This document shows, one piece after another, positions 31,510 to 42,880 of a DNA stretch of 64,000 bases; the first letter of the stretch is position 1; every line of letters starts with the position of its first letter. The stretch comes from Dactylonectria macrodidyma (lineage: Eukaryota > Ascomycota > Sordariomycetes > Hypocreales > Nectriaceae). A model generated the notes under the pieces. The model saw only the letters and a list, made by a program, of their open reading frames with translations, had not been told where the DNA came from and did not search any database. The stretch spans positions 62,001 through 126,000 of the forward strand of contig JAGMUV010000031.1 in NCBI GenBank assembly GCA_020744425.1, in the 5' to 3' direction. The translations under genes and the position numbers were made by a program.

Positions 31510-33318
31510 ATGGATTCCGATTCTAGGGGTAATATGAGCCCTGGATCTGATTTTGGAGTCCATTGCCCGTCTTGCAACCAAATAAAACCAGCAAGTGACT
31601 TCATTAGCAGGAGGAAATCTGCCAATCAAACTATAACCTGCCTGGAATGCCGGGACCAGCGCGATTCCGAGGTAACTGACATCATTGGTATAGTCTATAT
31701 GCGTCCCTAACCTGATCAAGCGTGCCAGGTCCAAAGGTGCGGTCCTGACGTTGAGGAACCTGGCCGTCCGTCCTTCCTCAGCTGAGAGATCTGCCCCGAA
31801 AAGAACCGACGGAGATGCTGGCCTATCGCCTCCTAATGAGAGATCCGGAACCCAGCCTGCATCGCCACTGAAGCCACGGCAACTTCATACGGCGAGGAGG
31901 TTATTTGAAGAGCCAATTAGCCAGCCGCACGTGGTGCTGGGGACGCCGGGAAAGACTCACAAGATGATGCCTCCAAGGCTGAGGCGAAGGCAAGGCAGGT
32001 GGCTATACAGCGCGACCATGGTTCACGGCGCCGTGCGGGGGAGACTGTCTCCCCGACTCCCTCGATATCTCAACTGGGCGTCTCTGCAGTTCCTGATGAG
32101 CCTGGAGAAGGTATCCCTGGCGGTGATCGTCGTCGTTGTGCAGGTTAACAGCTGGATTAGCCGACGGTCATGGCGCACATCCAGAACATCGATGAGAAGA
32201 GCATGCTAGGGCTGCGTCAGCTATCGTGGATCGATGACCGTCTCCGAGAGGCGTTCCCGAATAAGAACGAAGAGTTCTTTGGCGGCCTGAACATCCTGTT
32301 GGTTGGCGACTTCTTTCAGCTTCCCCCTGTGCTGCAGAAGCCGCTTTATTACGATAAAGAGGTTCAGGGAGTAGAGATCAAGGGCAGAAACGCATATAGG
32401 CGATTCGATAAATCGGTCTTCTTGAAAGTTGTCCAGCGGCAGCGTGGTGACGATCAGGAGACATTCCGCCTAGCTCTCGGGGAATTGCGGCTGCTTCAAC
32501 TATCTGTGGAGTCCTGGAAGCTCCTTTCCAGCCGCGTACAGGCAAAACTAGATGATCAAGAGGTCGCAAGGTTTGTCAACGCCTTACGAGTATACGCCAC
32601 GAAAGATAGGGTGAACGAATATAACCACTGTCACCTCGACCGCCTCAGCCGGCCAGTCATCCAGGTCATGGCTAAGAACGTCGGCCCCGGCGCGGCTGCT
32701 GCGCCTGCTGCGCCTGATGACAAGGCGGGCAACCTTGCGAAGCAGATCCCCATATGCATTGGCTCCCGTCTGATGCTGACGTCCAACCTTTGGCAGCCAG
32801 TTTGCCTCTGCAACGGCGCTCGCGGCACAGTTTACGATATCGGCTGGGCACCTGGGGCCGACCCCATCCAAGACCCTCCCTGTGTTATCATGATGGAGTT
32901 TGACAAATACAGCGGACCGGTATTCCTGACCACCGCTGATGGCAGGAAGGTTGTGCTGATTCTCCCAGTGGAGAGGGACTTCCTCATGGGAGCCATTCTC
33001 TGCGCTCGCACCCAGTTTCCCCTGATCGTATGCTACGCAATTACTGTGCACAAGTCACAAAGCATCACCGAAGACATGGTAGTTACAGATCTGTCCCGCC
33101 GGGACTTTCAGACTGGTTTAGGCTACGTGGCTGTCTCTTGCGTGAAAACGCTCGAGGGTCTGATGTTGGATGCACCATTTCATCGTAATCACCTGGTCTA
33201 CGGGTCTCCCCCGGATGGCATGAAGATGAAGATGAGGGATCAGGAGCTTAGGAAACGACAGGTACTCACACGGAATCCGTACATGTCACATAATACCAAG
33301 AATGGCCATGGCAATTAG
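31510..33318 (+). pseudogene. Helitron RepHel remnant: zinc finger plus PIF1 helicase end
   Basis: Begins at the ATG at 31510 with CPSCNQIKPASDF and CLECR, the C-x2-C...C-x2-C finger seen at the start of fungal Helitron proteins. A spacer in other frames (31751-32130) corresponds to the Ser/Pro-rich part of copy 2, with a further deletion near 31950. From 32170 a 382-residue open frame carries the PIF1-type helicase: LLVGDFFQLPPV (Walker B region), VVQRQRGD, and ITVHKSQSITEDMVVTDL (motif V/VI area), YVAVSCVKTLEGLML. The Walker A loop and the HUH replication domain are missing. The stop is supplied by the inserted MITE: copy 2 runs on a few more residues. Confidence 0.8.
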
Positions 33319-33905
33319 GGTTCCGTCGAGGTAATTTACCAAACGGTAATTTACCTCTCTGACCAAAATTTTTGACGTCAGAAACCTCGAGGTATTTTAC
33401 ATGTCAAAAACCTCTCATTGGCCGATGTCATTTCATCCCCACTATTTTCCAGATCGGTCTCTTCCCAACCCCTGCCATCCACAGCAATAGACTCTTGGAA
33501 GGCGTTTTCTATCTTTATCAGCCTAGCCACATCAACTGTCTCCCAGTTTTTGACAGCCATCGGTCGGTTCTGCCGGAGTATCTTTGACCGTCTTGAGCCT
33601 CTTTAGCACCCGACTGTTCATATAGATGAAAGTGACCTTATCAATGCTAAGTGGACTACGCCGACTCCGAAGCTTACAATGAAGGTAGTTCGTAGCACTG
33701 AAGGAAAGCAGAAGAGAATTTGGTGATATTTGTGCGCTGCATCCGTTATTTGATGCACTAAACCTATTCTGTGCATCAACTAATCCTAATATGGTGAGGC
33801 ACTAAGCCTAAAACGGGAGGGGTTTTGACGTAAATTACCGCCAAAAACCCCCTTGAGGAATTTGACGGTCAAAAACGGTTTCTGACGGTCAAAAACGGAA
33901 CCCTA
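33316..33905. mobile_element. hAT-type MITE, 590 bp, inside Helitron copy 1
   Basis: Inverted repeats TAGGGTTCCGT and ACGGAACCCTA are flanked by the 8-bp duplication ATGGCAAT (33308-33315 and 33906-33913), as expected for hAT elements. Helitron copy 2 has the empty site (GGCAATGGATCAG). No transposase is encoded. Inside are repeated TTTTTGAC/GTCAAAAA-like motifs near both ends. Confidence 0.9.
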
Positions 33906-34038
33906 ATGGCAATGGATCAGTACGTAGATAATGCAGTAGTAGTAATAGCTTCCCGGCCCGCGGACACACAGCCTTCGGCTGAGGCTACCCCATGCACCCC
34001 ATCGCCGCTCCAATGTGCATGGGGTGACGTAGTATTTT

Positions 34039-34268
34039 AATGTTTTTACCCAAGTTGTCCGCCTGCCAAGTGAGTAGCCATGTGGCATTCTTAGATGCTA
34101 CAGCTTGCCAGGTAGTTTCATCGCCCTCAACACACGAGTTGTATATTTCCTCCGCGAAGTCGCATCGTGCCTTGTTCGATGTAGAAGGGGCGGGCAATGG
34201 TACTAGAGCATCGCCGGTCGATCCGTCGGGAAACAGCCTCTCGAGCTGTCTTCATTAGGCGTTAGCTT
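34039..34268. other. Spacer between the two Helitron tails
   Basis: About 230 bp of unrelated sequence. On the minus strand it reads as a coding-like fragment without stop (APSTSNKARCDFAEEIYNSC, then WQAVASKNATWLLTWQADNLG). It may be the former target gene or captured DNA; I cannot name it. Confidence 0.4.
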
Positions 34269-36155
34269 AAAATACTACGTCACCCCATGCACATTGGAGC
34301 GGCGATGTGGTGCATGGGGTAGCCTCAGCCGAAGGCTGTGTGTCCGCGGGCCGGGAAGCTATTACTACTACTGCATCACCTACGTACTGATCCATTGCCA
34401 TGGCCATTCTTAGTATTATATATCATGTAAGGACTCCGTGTGAGAACTTGTCGTTTCCTAAGCTCCTGATCCTTCATCTTCATCTTCATGCCATCCGGGG
34501 GAGACCGGTAGACCAGGTGATTACGATCAAATGGCGCATCCAACATCAAACCCTCAAGCGTTTTCACGCGAGAGACAGCCACGTAGCTTAAGCCGGTCTG
34601 AAAGTCCCGACAGGAGAGGTCCGTAACGATCATATCTTCTGTGATGCTTTGTGACTTGTGCACGGTAATGGCGTAGCATACGATCAGGGGAAACTGGGTG
34701 CGAGCGCAGAGAGTGGCTCCGATGAGAAAGTCCCTCTCAACTGGGCGAATCGGGACAATCTTTTTGCCATCGGGGGTGGTCAGGAACACCGGTCCGTTGT
34801 ACTTGTCAAACTCCATCATGATAACACAAGGAGGATCTTGGATGGGGTCAGCCCCGGGCGCCAAGCCGATGTCGTAAACAGTACCGCGAGCGCCGTTGCA
34901 GAGGCCAACTGGCTGCCAAAGGTTGGATGTCAGCATCAGACGGGCGCCAATGCATATGAGAATCTGCTTCGCAAGGTTGCCCGCCTTATCATCGGGGGGC
35001 AGCAGCCGCACCAGGGCCGACGTTCTTAACCTTGATCTGGACGACTGGCCGGCCGAGGCGATCGGCTCATCCAGTGGTTAGCCTGCACAACGACGACGAT
35101 CACCGCCAGGGATACCTTCTCCAGGCTCATCAGGAACTGCAGAGACGCCCAGTTGAGATATCGAGGGAGTCAGGGAGACAGTCTCCCCCGCACGGCGCCG
35201 TGAACGATGGTCGCGCTGTATAGCCACCTGCCTTGCCTTCGCCTCAGCCTTGGAGGCATCATCTTGTGAGTCTTTCCCGCCCTTATGGAACCTAGAAGCC
35301 AAGTAAGAGTACTCAGCATCGGTTGTGCTGCTTGAGACAGTAGATGGATCAGAATGTGACGCGATTTGATCTGTCGTTGGCTGTACGGTCGGTGAGGGAG
35401 CAAGAGTCCGGAAGTTGCGCAAGCTTTGTTGGGTTGGTGGGATTGGCGTCCCCAGCACCACCTGCGGCTGGCTCATTGGCTCTTCAAATAACCCCCTCGC
35501 CGCGTGAAGTTGCCGTAGCCTCTCTGGCGAAGTAGGCTGGGTTCCGGATCTCCCGTTCGGAGGCGAAAGGCCGGCATCACCGTCGGTTCTCTTTGGGGCA
35601 CGTCTCTCAGCTGACGAAGGACGGACAGCGAGACTCCTCAATGTCATGATCGCGCCTCTAGATCTGGAGTACTTCAGTTAGTTAGTACTCAACGTTTCAC
35701 GGAATGGGGAGACACAGCTGACATGAGAATTGTTCTGAGTACGACAATCCAGGCAGTTCTTCGTGTTCCCAGCAGATTTCACTTTGCTGACAAAGTCACC
35801 CGCTGGCTTCTCCTCGCCACAGCGGGCACAGACGATGGAAATTAAGTCATCCTGAAGCCTTTGAGGAGCAGGCTTAGGATTCATTGCTTAATTCTGCAAA
35901 ACATCAAGAAGCGTTGCGAACAAAATGGAGATCGTGTCAAGCGAAAAACTCCAAAGTAAACAAACCGGGGGTAATGCCAGCGGTAAAAACTAAGGCCCAC
36001 TTTTTAAGGGCCGTCATCCAGTTGCCGAACGTTTTGCGGCCATCCATACAAATTGTTGGCCAATCAGAACCTGGGAAACTTATTGACCCCTGTCTGCACC
36101 AAACCCTCATATTCGGAAAACTTAAGAACTGATGTAGAGTCAGCCTTCGGCTGAA
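34269..36155 (-). mobile_element. Helitron-like element, copy 2, internally deleted
   Basis: Same ends as copy 1 in opposite orientation: the 5' terminus TTCAGCCGAAGGCTGACTC is at 36155 and the 3' hairpin arms are at 34310-34320 and 34082-34092 style positions, here 34310-34320 and 34282-34292. The two copies lie tail to tail. The deletion of the central part is larger than in copy 1. Confidence 0.75.
34376..35884 (-). pseudogene. Helitron RepHel remnant, copy 2
   Basis: Starts at the ATG at 35884 with CARCGEEKPAGDF and CLDCR (zinc finger), then an apparent intron and a Ser/Pro-rich region from 35647 to 35078. The frame then jumps to the helicase C-terminus (35011-34376) with ITVHKSQSITEDMIVTDL and YVAVSRVKTLEGLML. 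The replication domain, Walker A and the first half of the helicase are absent, so it cannot be functional. The protein end (GSVRR) shows what copy 1 lost to the MITE insertion. Confidence 0.8.
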
Positions 36156-36190
36156 CAATAGCACCGAATGGAATCGGATCAATTTTTAAC

Positions 36191-38356
36191 TCACTCGCTA
36201 CTAAATGGTTCCTCGCTCAGCTCCCAGGCTTCCAAAATCGCACTGAAACGCTGGGATCGGTGAAGGTGTTCTGTTAGATCCCTGCCGCTACGAGCTCCTT
36301 GGTTGAGCTGAATTCGAAGCTGATGAGCCATGAACGATACCATCTGAGGCACCCAGAAGCCACGGAATATCTTCTTTATGAATTTGTTGGCGCTGCCGAT
36401 GTGATTGATGGCCTCCGCTCCAAGCTGACCGAACCATACTCGACTATGGCAGTTTGCCGCCACGACCCGGCCGTAGTGGTACTCCAACGATGCGAGATGT
36501 AACAGTATCGGCTTGCGCTCTTCATCCTTGGTCCGCGGCCACCTGACGACGTCCATCTTTCCACTCGCCCCTCGAAAGTCGAGCATGTCGGCGGACACGT
36601 AGGGCCACGCACCCAACTTCAGGCTGTCAGTGGTAAACAGCGGCCGGAGCACAGTGCTCATCAGCACCCTGGAGTCGCCCGTGAAGCAGTAGTTTCCCAG
36701 CCGATCTAGCACCGCAACGGCCTCCGAGAGCGCTAGATCGAGGCCCTTCTCGGCCCGTGCCTGGAATCGCTGGTGCATTTCCGCCAACGCCAGCTCGAAC
36801 AGTCTAGCGAAGGAACAGAGCACATTAGGGAAGATGGATGGTTTGAAGCCCCGCAGCACGGAAGTATATGACCGCTTCTCTTTGAGGAAGAAGCATATCA
36901 GCTGAAAGATGGGCTGAAGGACACTGAAGAAGTGACGTCGGTGACTCTCGAGCTTGTTTGTCCTGATGGTCACCACTTGCTCCATCCGAAATGCAACCTG
37001 GTTCTGTGACATGGCCGTCTTTATTCGATGCTGCTCGCGTGCGAAGGGTATGGACAACCCTGGCTGCTCGGGCGTTTGTTCGCCGGAAAGAGTCCGCAGC
37101 AGCCGCTGTTGGCGGGCGCGGATATGCGCTCTCTGGCTGGCCTCGCTGGGTGGTAGAGTAAGGGCACCGGTGGCGATGCCTCGGGCGGGAAGCAGGTCCT
37201 CCGGGCGGCTTCGAATCGTCCGTTTGATATTTGAGTACGCGTGAAAGTAGCCGAAGGATAAGACGTCTTCAGCACCGTTGTTGCGATAGCTCATGTTGTC
37301 TCGCATCACGAGGCATACGTCATCCAAGAAACGCGGCGGACGAGGCGACGAGAAGTTCCCGTACCTGGGGTGGAATGCAAGGGGATAGAACGTGAAACCT
37401 CGCAAGCCTCCGTAGTGCTCGACAAGTTTGCGTCGGTCTGCCAGAAGGGACACTGCACCACCGGTATTCTGGCCGCCATCGGAAGACCGGTTTGGCGTAC
37501 GCTCAATGCAGCTGACATCGGCTGCCAGTGCGTATGAGATCTGGTCAATATTGTCGATATTGTACTTCTTCTCCAGTTCAGTTCGAAGATGCTCAAGTCC
37601 GCCACTGTACAGGTGCTCCTGGTTGCCGTCGTTGGACCTGGCAGCATCATCATCATCGTCATCAGCCAAGCTGCTATCGAGTGCTCGGCGGCCCGCCGAT
37701 GATGATGCTTCAGTTTCGTCATCGTTTGTTCTTCTGTTCCGATCTCTGTTTCTACCAACATTCGAGGTGGAATCAGATTCGGAGCCGGAGCCGGAGCCGG
37801 AGCTGGAGTCGGAGTCGGGATCAGAGTCAGAATCCGGGTCTTCGTCCTCATCCTCATTTTCCGGTCGCAAACGCGTCTCCATGGGAAGTTTCTTGAGATC
37901 TTCGTTGACCTCGATTTCGATGTTGGCTCCGCAGTCATATGTGTGAAATGCAGGCTTATTGTCAAGCCAGAAACGGTCATAGGCATGATCCCGGGAGAAG
38001 GTTGACCAGTTATCCATAAACAGTGTCTGGAATGTCGTCCACTTATCGTACGATAGGCTCGACGAACGTCGGTCATTTAAACCCCAGGAGGGTTCGACAC
38101 CTTCGCCCAGGAGCTCTCCATCCGTGAAGATACCGATGATGTATTCTGCAAGAGCTTTCGCGTGATGCCGCTCGAGGGCGCTGCTTTGACGGGAAGCCTT
38201 CTGCCGTTGTCGACGTTGGCCCTGCGAACCGGATAGGTCATCCATCTGACTGTGTACCGGATGCATCACTATGAACCACAGCTCACGGGACGCCGCGGTT
38301 GCGATTCGAAAGGTTCGGTTGCGGATGTCAAAGGGTAGGCTGGGCAGGGTGGTCAT
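36191..38356 (-). CDS. Unknown protein, 721 residues, acidic Ser/Asp-rich linker
   Basis: One open frame with a clear ATG at 38356. No family recognised. The N-terminal 165 residues contain WGLNDRRSSSLSYDKWTTFQTLFMDNW; residues about 165-245 are a low-complexity Glu/Asp/Ser run (DEDEDPDSDSDPDSDSSSG and similar); the remaining part is a folded-looking domain with CLVMRDNMSYRNNGAEDVLSF, ERHHAKALAEYI-type basic helices and FKPSIFPNVLCSFARLFELA. No membrane segment, signal peptide or nucleotide-binding loop. It is in the same orientation and about 260 bp downstream of a larger unknown gene, with which it may work. The Helitron copy 2 start is only 35 bp past its stop, so its 3' untranslated region has been invaded. 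Confidence 0.75.
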   Translation of the reverse strand: MTTLPSLPFDIRNRTFRIATAASRELWFIVMHPVHSQMDDLSGSQGQRRQRQKASRQSSALERHHAKALAEYIIGIFTDGELLGEGVEPSWGLNDRRSSSLSYDKWTTFQTLFMDNWSTFSRDHAYDRFWLDNKPAFHTYDCGANIEIEVNEDLKKLPMETRLRPENEDEDEDPDSDSDPDSDSSSGSGSGSESDSTSNVGRNRDRNRRTNDDETEASSSAGRRALDSSLADDDDDDAARSNDGNQEHLYSGGLEHLRTELEKKYNIDNIDQISYALAADVSCIERTPNRSSDGGQNTGGAVSLLADRRKLVEHYGGLRGFTFYPLAFHPRYGNFSSPRPPRFLDDVCLVMRDNMSYRNNGAEDVLSFGYFHAYSNIKRTIRSRPEDLLPARGIATGALTLPPSEASQRAHIRARQQRLLRTLSGEQTPEQPGLSIPFAREQHRIKTAMSQNQVAFRMEQVVTIRTNKLESHRRHFFSVLQPIFQLICFFLKEKRSYTSVLRGFKPSIFPNVLCSFARLFELALAEMHQRFQARAEKGLDLALSEAVAVLDRLGNYCFTGDSRVLMSTVLRPLFTTDSLKLGAWPYVSADMLDFRGASGKMDVVRWPRTKDEERKPILLHLASLEYHYGRVVAANCHSRVWFGQLGAEAINHIGSANKFIKKIFRGFWVPQMVSFMAHQLRIQLNQGARSGRDLTEHLHRSQRFSAILEAWELSEEPFSSE

Positions 38357-38616
38357 TAATTCAATTCAATCGCGCATCTGGTGGACGAAGAAACATTAAA
38401 TGAATCGTGCGAGCGTGCAAGCGCCATGGGGTTGACCGTGATACACATGCTTTAACTCAATCGATGGCCTAGACTACATTGATGACCACCTTGAGATTGG
38501 CCGTTGCGTGCTTAGATAATAGCTTGCTGGGTAGTTGACTACCGGTGAATTAAATAACGAGCTGTAAATTTGTGACTTATCAAAAGAAAAATGAAGTCTC
38601 ATCATTTGGCTAACTG

Positions 38617-41600
38617 TTAAGACGCAGGAGTAATGATACTGAGGCATCGCTCTACCCATACATCATCATCGCTCTGGAAAACTTGTGCGATGAATGCAGG
38701 AGGGTCGTTCATCAACGCGATCAGTTCCGCTCGTAATTCTAAAAGCTCCTCTATTGGTCGCAAACTCAAGTCACTGTTCCTTGGGGTTGGTCTGTGTTCA
38801 GTACTAGAAATAACCCAGCCAATCTTACAGAGAATTCGATTGTTCACTCCTCTCTGTTCTGTAATCTTGTCAGTCAATACAACAACAAAAAAAGTAACCA
38901 GAAAACATTTACTCACCCATCTTCTTCACCATCTCCGGGACGCTAAGAACCAGACCTCTATCTCCTTCCCAGGGAAACCATTCAGGGTAAAGAAACCAGA
39001 GCATTCGGGTGGTGAGCGTCGCAGCTAATAGCTCTGGGTTTTTCCGGGGGCCGTCCTCGAAATCACATCTGTGCATTGGTAATGCGGGAGTAACCGTAGA
39101 TGATGCAAGAGTCAATACTATCATCATCAAAAGGTCACACAGAGGATCTCCAATGTCTTGTGCGAGGCATTTATGGGCTGTTTTGTAATGTGCCAGAATC
39201 TTAGGATCAGTAAAAGCCGATGGCCGCCACGACGCTTTGAATCCCGCCTCAATCACACCCGGAATCCTAGTGAAGGGGACGGAACACCCAAAATCGATTT
39301 CATATGTCGATGCATCGAACTCAGGAAAATCATCGTTGTCATTGCAGCCGGATTCGTTTTGCCACACAAGGCTGTTAGGACGGCCTCTCAAGTACATATC
39401 TCCACCAAACAGCCACCGTCCCTCTCTGCACAAGTTCATATGCGTATCGAGGGTTCTCCATTGGTAGAGGCCAGATATAAACGGCCGAGTGGCAGCCGGT
39501 CGATCCGCCTTCCTCGGTATCCTGGTGAAAAGAGTATGCCTGTCATAGTGTGGAATTATCCAGAAGTATCGCAAGGCCTCGGTCCCAAGTGAACTTTTCC
39601 ACTCTATTGCATCACCGACACCGATGTGATTGGATATGGACGTGTAGAACTTGCGGCACAGCTGACGATAATAGCAGTGATCCCAGAATGTACGCGGGAT
39701 GCCATCGTCCCAATTGAAGAGACCTTTGACTCTTTCTGAATAAGTATTTCCCAAGCTGTGTTTTCCCTTTCGTACCCTCGATAAACATGGTGGTTCACCA
39801 AGAAGGCCACTGAGTACGTCGTGGCTCAATCCGTGATACCCTTGCCAGCACTCCGCATCGTGCTGCTCGGATTCAGGATCGGTGTCGGGAGCCGTGTAGG
39901 TCTGTCGAATTACCTGGAGCGCGAGATGACGATATATCATCTTGCGCATGCGGTCGAAGGTGCCAGGTAGTTCATCCGGCTTACCAGCTTGCAAGCGGAA
40001 CTCTAGTTCTCTGGCCTCAGAATACTCTCGGCTAAACAAGTTCACGTCTCTCCAGTTGCGAAAAGCACACTGCAGTCCGTTGAAAGTGAAGGTAGTTGAT
40101 GCAACAAGGTTGTCATGCAGGTGGAAATCAGACCAGTTGAAAAGCTCACGAGGTAGCCAAGCAAGCCCCGTTTGGTGCATGGTCCGTTCGAAATCAAGGC
40201 CCCGAAGACGTTTGCCCTGCCGGCTCACGTATTGGCCCTTGAACATCTGGGACCGCCTCGCGACATGATGGCAATTGACACTCGCTTTCAAAGACCGAAG
40301 GAGAATCGTAGCCATGATCATATTCCTTTGGTGGACTTCCCAATCGGCATCTCGACGACTTCCTCGCGCTCGGACAAAATCGATAGCAGAAAGCCATCTG
40401 TTGAATTCCCATCGCATAAAGTTGTTGACATGGGCTGTCGGCAGAACCCAGTAAGGACGATGGTTTCCGCTGGGTTGTGCCGTAGATGGATTGATAGCCA
40501 TGAATAGTTTCCAAGAGATGCGATATTCTTCTCTGACACCAAAGCTCGTCTGAGTCGATGCATCCAGGGCGTGCCTGATTCGAGCTTTCATAGATTCAAA
40601 AGCTTTCCGAAGCCGCTTGAGCTGTGGCGCAGCCTTCGATGCAGTTGCAACACCGGCGCTGCGATACTGACGAGCAGCGACGATCCATGCATCGAGCAAG
40701 GAAGGCGGGCAGGTCAGCCCTTCAAGTTGTGGCTCGCCAAACAATCCCTGATCGCGCTTGGCGGCTGTCGCAAAAAGTTCTTTGTTAACATTGTATCGCT
40801 GGGCATATGCGATGCCTCCTCTCCGTAGGGGGTGCGTTTTACGTGTTTCAGCCCGTGCGCTACCCGCCTGGCCGGTAAGATTCCAATTGAACTCCTCCGA
40901 TGAAACCAAGGGTGCCTGGCGGCTGTGTCTCAGAGAGCCAATCCAAGGTTCCAAGCATCGGCTTTTGAATAAAAACGTACTGCTACCGTGGGTGGCAGTA
41001 TCCTCGACGCCAACGTCTATCCATGTTCTGGATAGGTCAGCCTTGGACCAGTCCAGCACTTGATGGAGGTGAGTCGTAATCTTTGAGCGACACTCATGAA
41101 ACGTCGATGATCTTGCTTCCAGTTTGATGTTTTTCGCACTCACAACAATGAACATCCCTCGGAACTTCACAAGCCCGGGGTCTTCCGTGCTCTCCGTCAT
41201 GTACCGCCAAATTGCCTCTAGGTATTCTTGAGGGAGATAATGATGCATGTCTATGTTGCTCTGGACGATGCCCGAGCACAGCTCTGGTCGGCGACTGTGA
41301 GCTTTGCTTTTCACATCATCAAATGAACGAGGGTGGTGTTGGAGCACATCAGGTGGACAGGAGCGACGAATTGCAGGCAAAAAGAGTCGATCAATCCATA
41401 GTCGCCTTTCGTCATCAGTAAGGTACGAAGTTGTGCGACAAACGTGGGCCATTCCTAGAAAGAAGACGTAGACTCCAAATTGGGGCGATTGGCGTCCGCT
41501 GCCTATTCGGAGGTGAGGAATAAGGTGCAGGGCCTTGTCATGGTGAGATAGATGAACGTTGCTGCTGATGTTTCTTGATATCGGGGGGTGATATGAGACA

Positions 41601-42800
41601 TAGAGCCCTCGGTTTATGGATAAGCAGGAAGCCCAAGAAAAGATGCTGTCAACATCCCAGGTGCGATCGATGCTTGTGGAAGAGATTTGCGACCTCTCAA
41701 TGTCCAGGTTAGGACGGGTATCTCCACCGCTCAAGATTGAGGACCATTCCGGCCATGTGATCTGTTCCTCGTCCATCTCAGAGGCCAGTGGTGTAGGGCC
41801 GATCGAATCTGGCACTCCCAGATTTTTCCAATGTCCAGCCATTTGTTCGAGATTGAGTACCGGTTGTCCACGCCAGTCCACGTTTTCTTCCTCGCGGCAG
41901 TCACAGAGATGGTTCCACGTTTGCTCGAGAAATTCTTTTGCCAGAAAATGGTTCGACTCAGCCACGTCATAGGGCTGGCCATCAGCCTCCATCTGACTCG
42001 AATTATCCGAAATGTCCGATTGCGCATCGGAATCTGCCTCCAGTCCATCTTCTGACTGGATATCGAGATCGGCAATCCTTCCCCAATCATTTTGCACTGG
42101 ACTTGGTGGTCTCTCATCTTCTTGTCGCTTACCCGATCTATTTGCAGGCTCGTGACTGGGTTCAGAGCGCACCATGCCCGTATCCGAGCCGGCTAATTCA
42201 TCTGAATCCCCGCCAAACACCAACTGACCACTTCTGTCCCCATCTGTAGTGAGAAACGTAGCTACATCTTCCAGTTGACATACTGGAGATGAGAAGTTCT
42301 CACTGCCATCGAAGGAAGCAGAGCCATCATTGCCTGGTGCATCGTAAGAAGGCAGCGCACCCACTGTTGCGGGCTCTGGTGATCTCGATTGGGTGTCGAC
42401 TGTGTTGCATAAAACATTCTGAGGCGGAGATGACGCTGCTACAGTACACATGGTAGGGGGGCCCTGTAGTTTGTGGATGCAAGTCGTCAGAAATAGAAGA
42501 GTTGTCATTCGATTCAATCGAGGAGGGGCGATGGATCGATGTATCGGTCTGCTGTACCAAGTTTGCAGCGTCTGCCAACACGCTCAGGCAGTCCAAAGGC
42601 TGCGAGTATGTTGTCTGGGCAGCTAAACATGGCTCAGCTTCCACGTTTGGTGCTATGTAGACTCGAAATCGGATGTCTTTCCGTGCTGCTGTCGATTCTA
42701 GCCGCCTCCGAACACGTCTCGCGACAACGTCTTGCCTCGCTTTTTCCTCTTTAGAGCCGTACTTCCGAGGCCGGCCGCGTTTTTTCCGTATTGGAGACAT
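38617..42800 (-). CDS. Unknown large protein with N-terminal AT-hook, about 1,300-1,400 residues
   Basis: The proposed start is the ATG at 42800 (MSPIRKKRGRPRKYGSKEEK), which gives an AT-hook (GRPRK) and a basic helix. One or more introns near 42410-42560 lead into a 1.2-kb-residue open frame (from about 42400 to 38920), and an intron at about 38880-38930 leads to a last exon ending SIITPAS at 38617. The exact 5' join is not settled. The middle has many Trp, His and Cys residues (VLPTAHVNNFMRWEFNRW, CHHVARRSQMFKGQYVSR, IYRHLALQVIRQTY, FWIIPHYDRHTLFTRI) and is not low complexity, so it looks like a real enzyme-sized fold. I see no known transposase, helicase, kinase or NACHT motif. Located between transposons, it may belong to an undescribed mobile element or be cargo. 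Confidence 0.65.
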
Positions 42801-42880
42801 GGCAGGCATGGCAATGTAGGAGAGTGCTGGACTTGAACCGACCTCACGTTCGATGAGATGAACTTGCTTACCCCTGAGAT

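Larger units (their letters stand above)
31203..34038 (+). mobile_element. Helitron-like element, copy 1, internally deleted
   Basis: The 5' end is TTCAGCCGAAGGCTGACTC, shared exactly with copy 2. Near the 3' end the reverse complement of that terminus appears (33969-33982), followed by a hairpin with 11-bp arms (33987-33997 and 34015-34025) and about 13 bases to the end. A short asymmetric terminal inverted repeat plus 3' hairpin is the Helitron2/Helentron design. The coding part keeps only the N-terminal zinc finger and the C-terminal PIF1-type helicase; the replication initiator domain is gone. A hAT MITE (33316-33905) lies inside. Confidence 0.75.

Noticed and set aside
31324..31734. Minus-strand open frame in the Helitron 5' region
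   Set aside because: Overlaps the zinc-finger start of the Helitron protein on the plus strand and has no similarity to copy 2.
36299..37946. Plus-strand Ser/Glu-rich open frames opposite the 721-residue gene
   Set aside because: They arise from the reverse reading of the acidic repeat region and share no start context or domain.
42790..42850. tRNA-like 3' half (GGTTCAAGTCC-type motif on the minus strand)
   Set aside because: The T-stem does not pair well, position 33 of the possible anticodon loop is not U, and no acceptor 5' strand is found; the sequence also lies at the start of the AT-hook gene.
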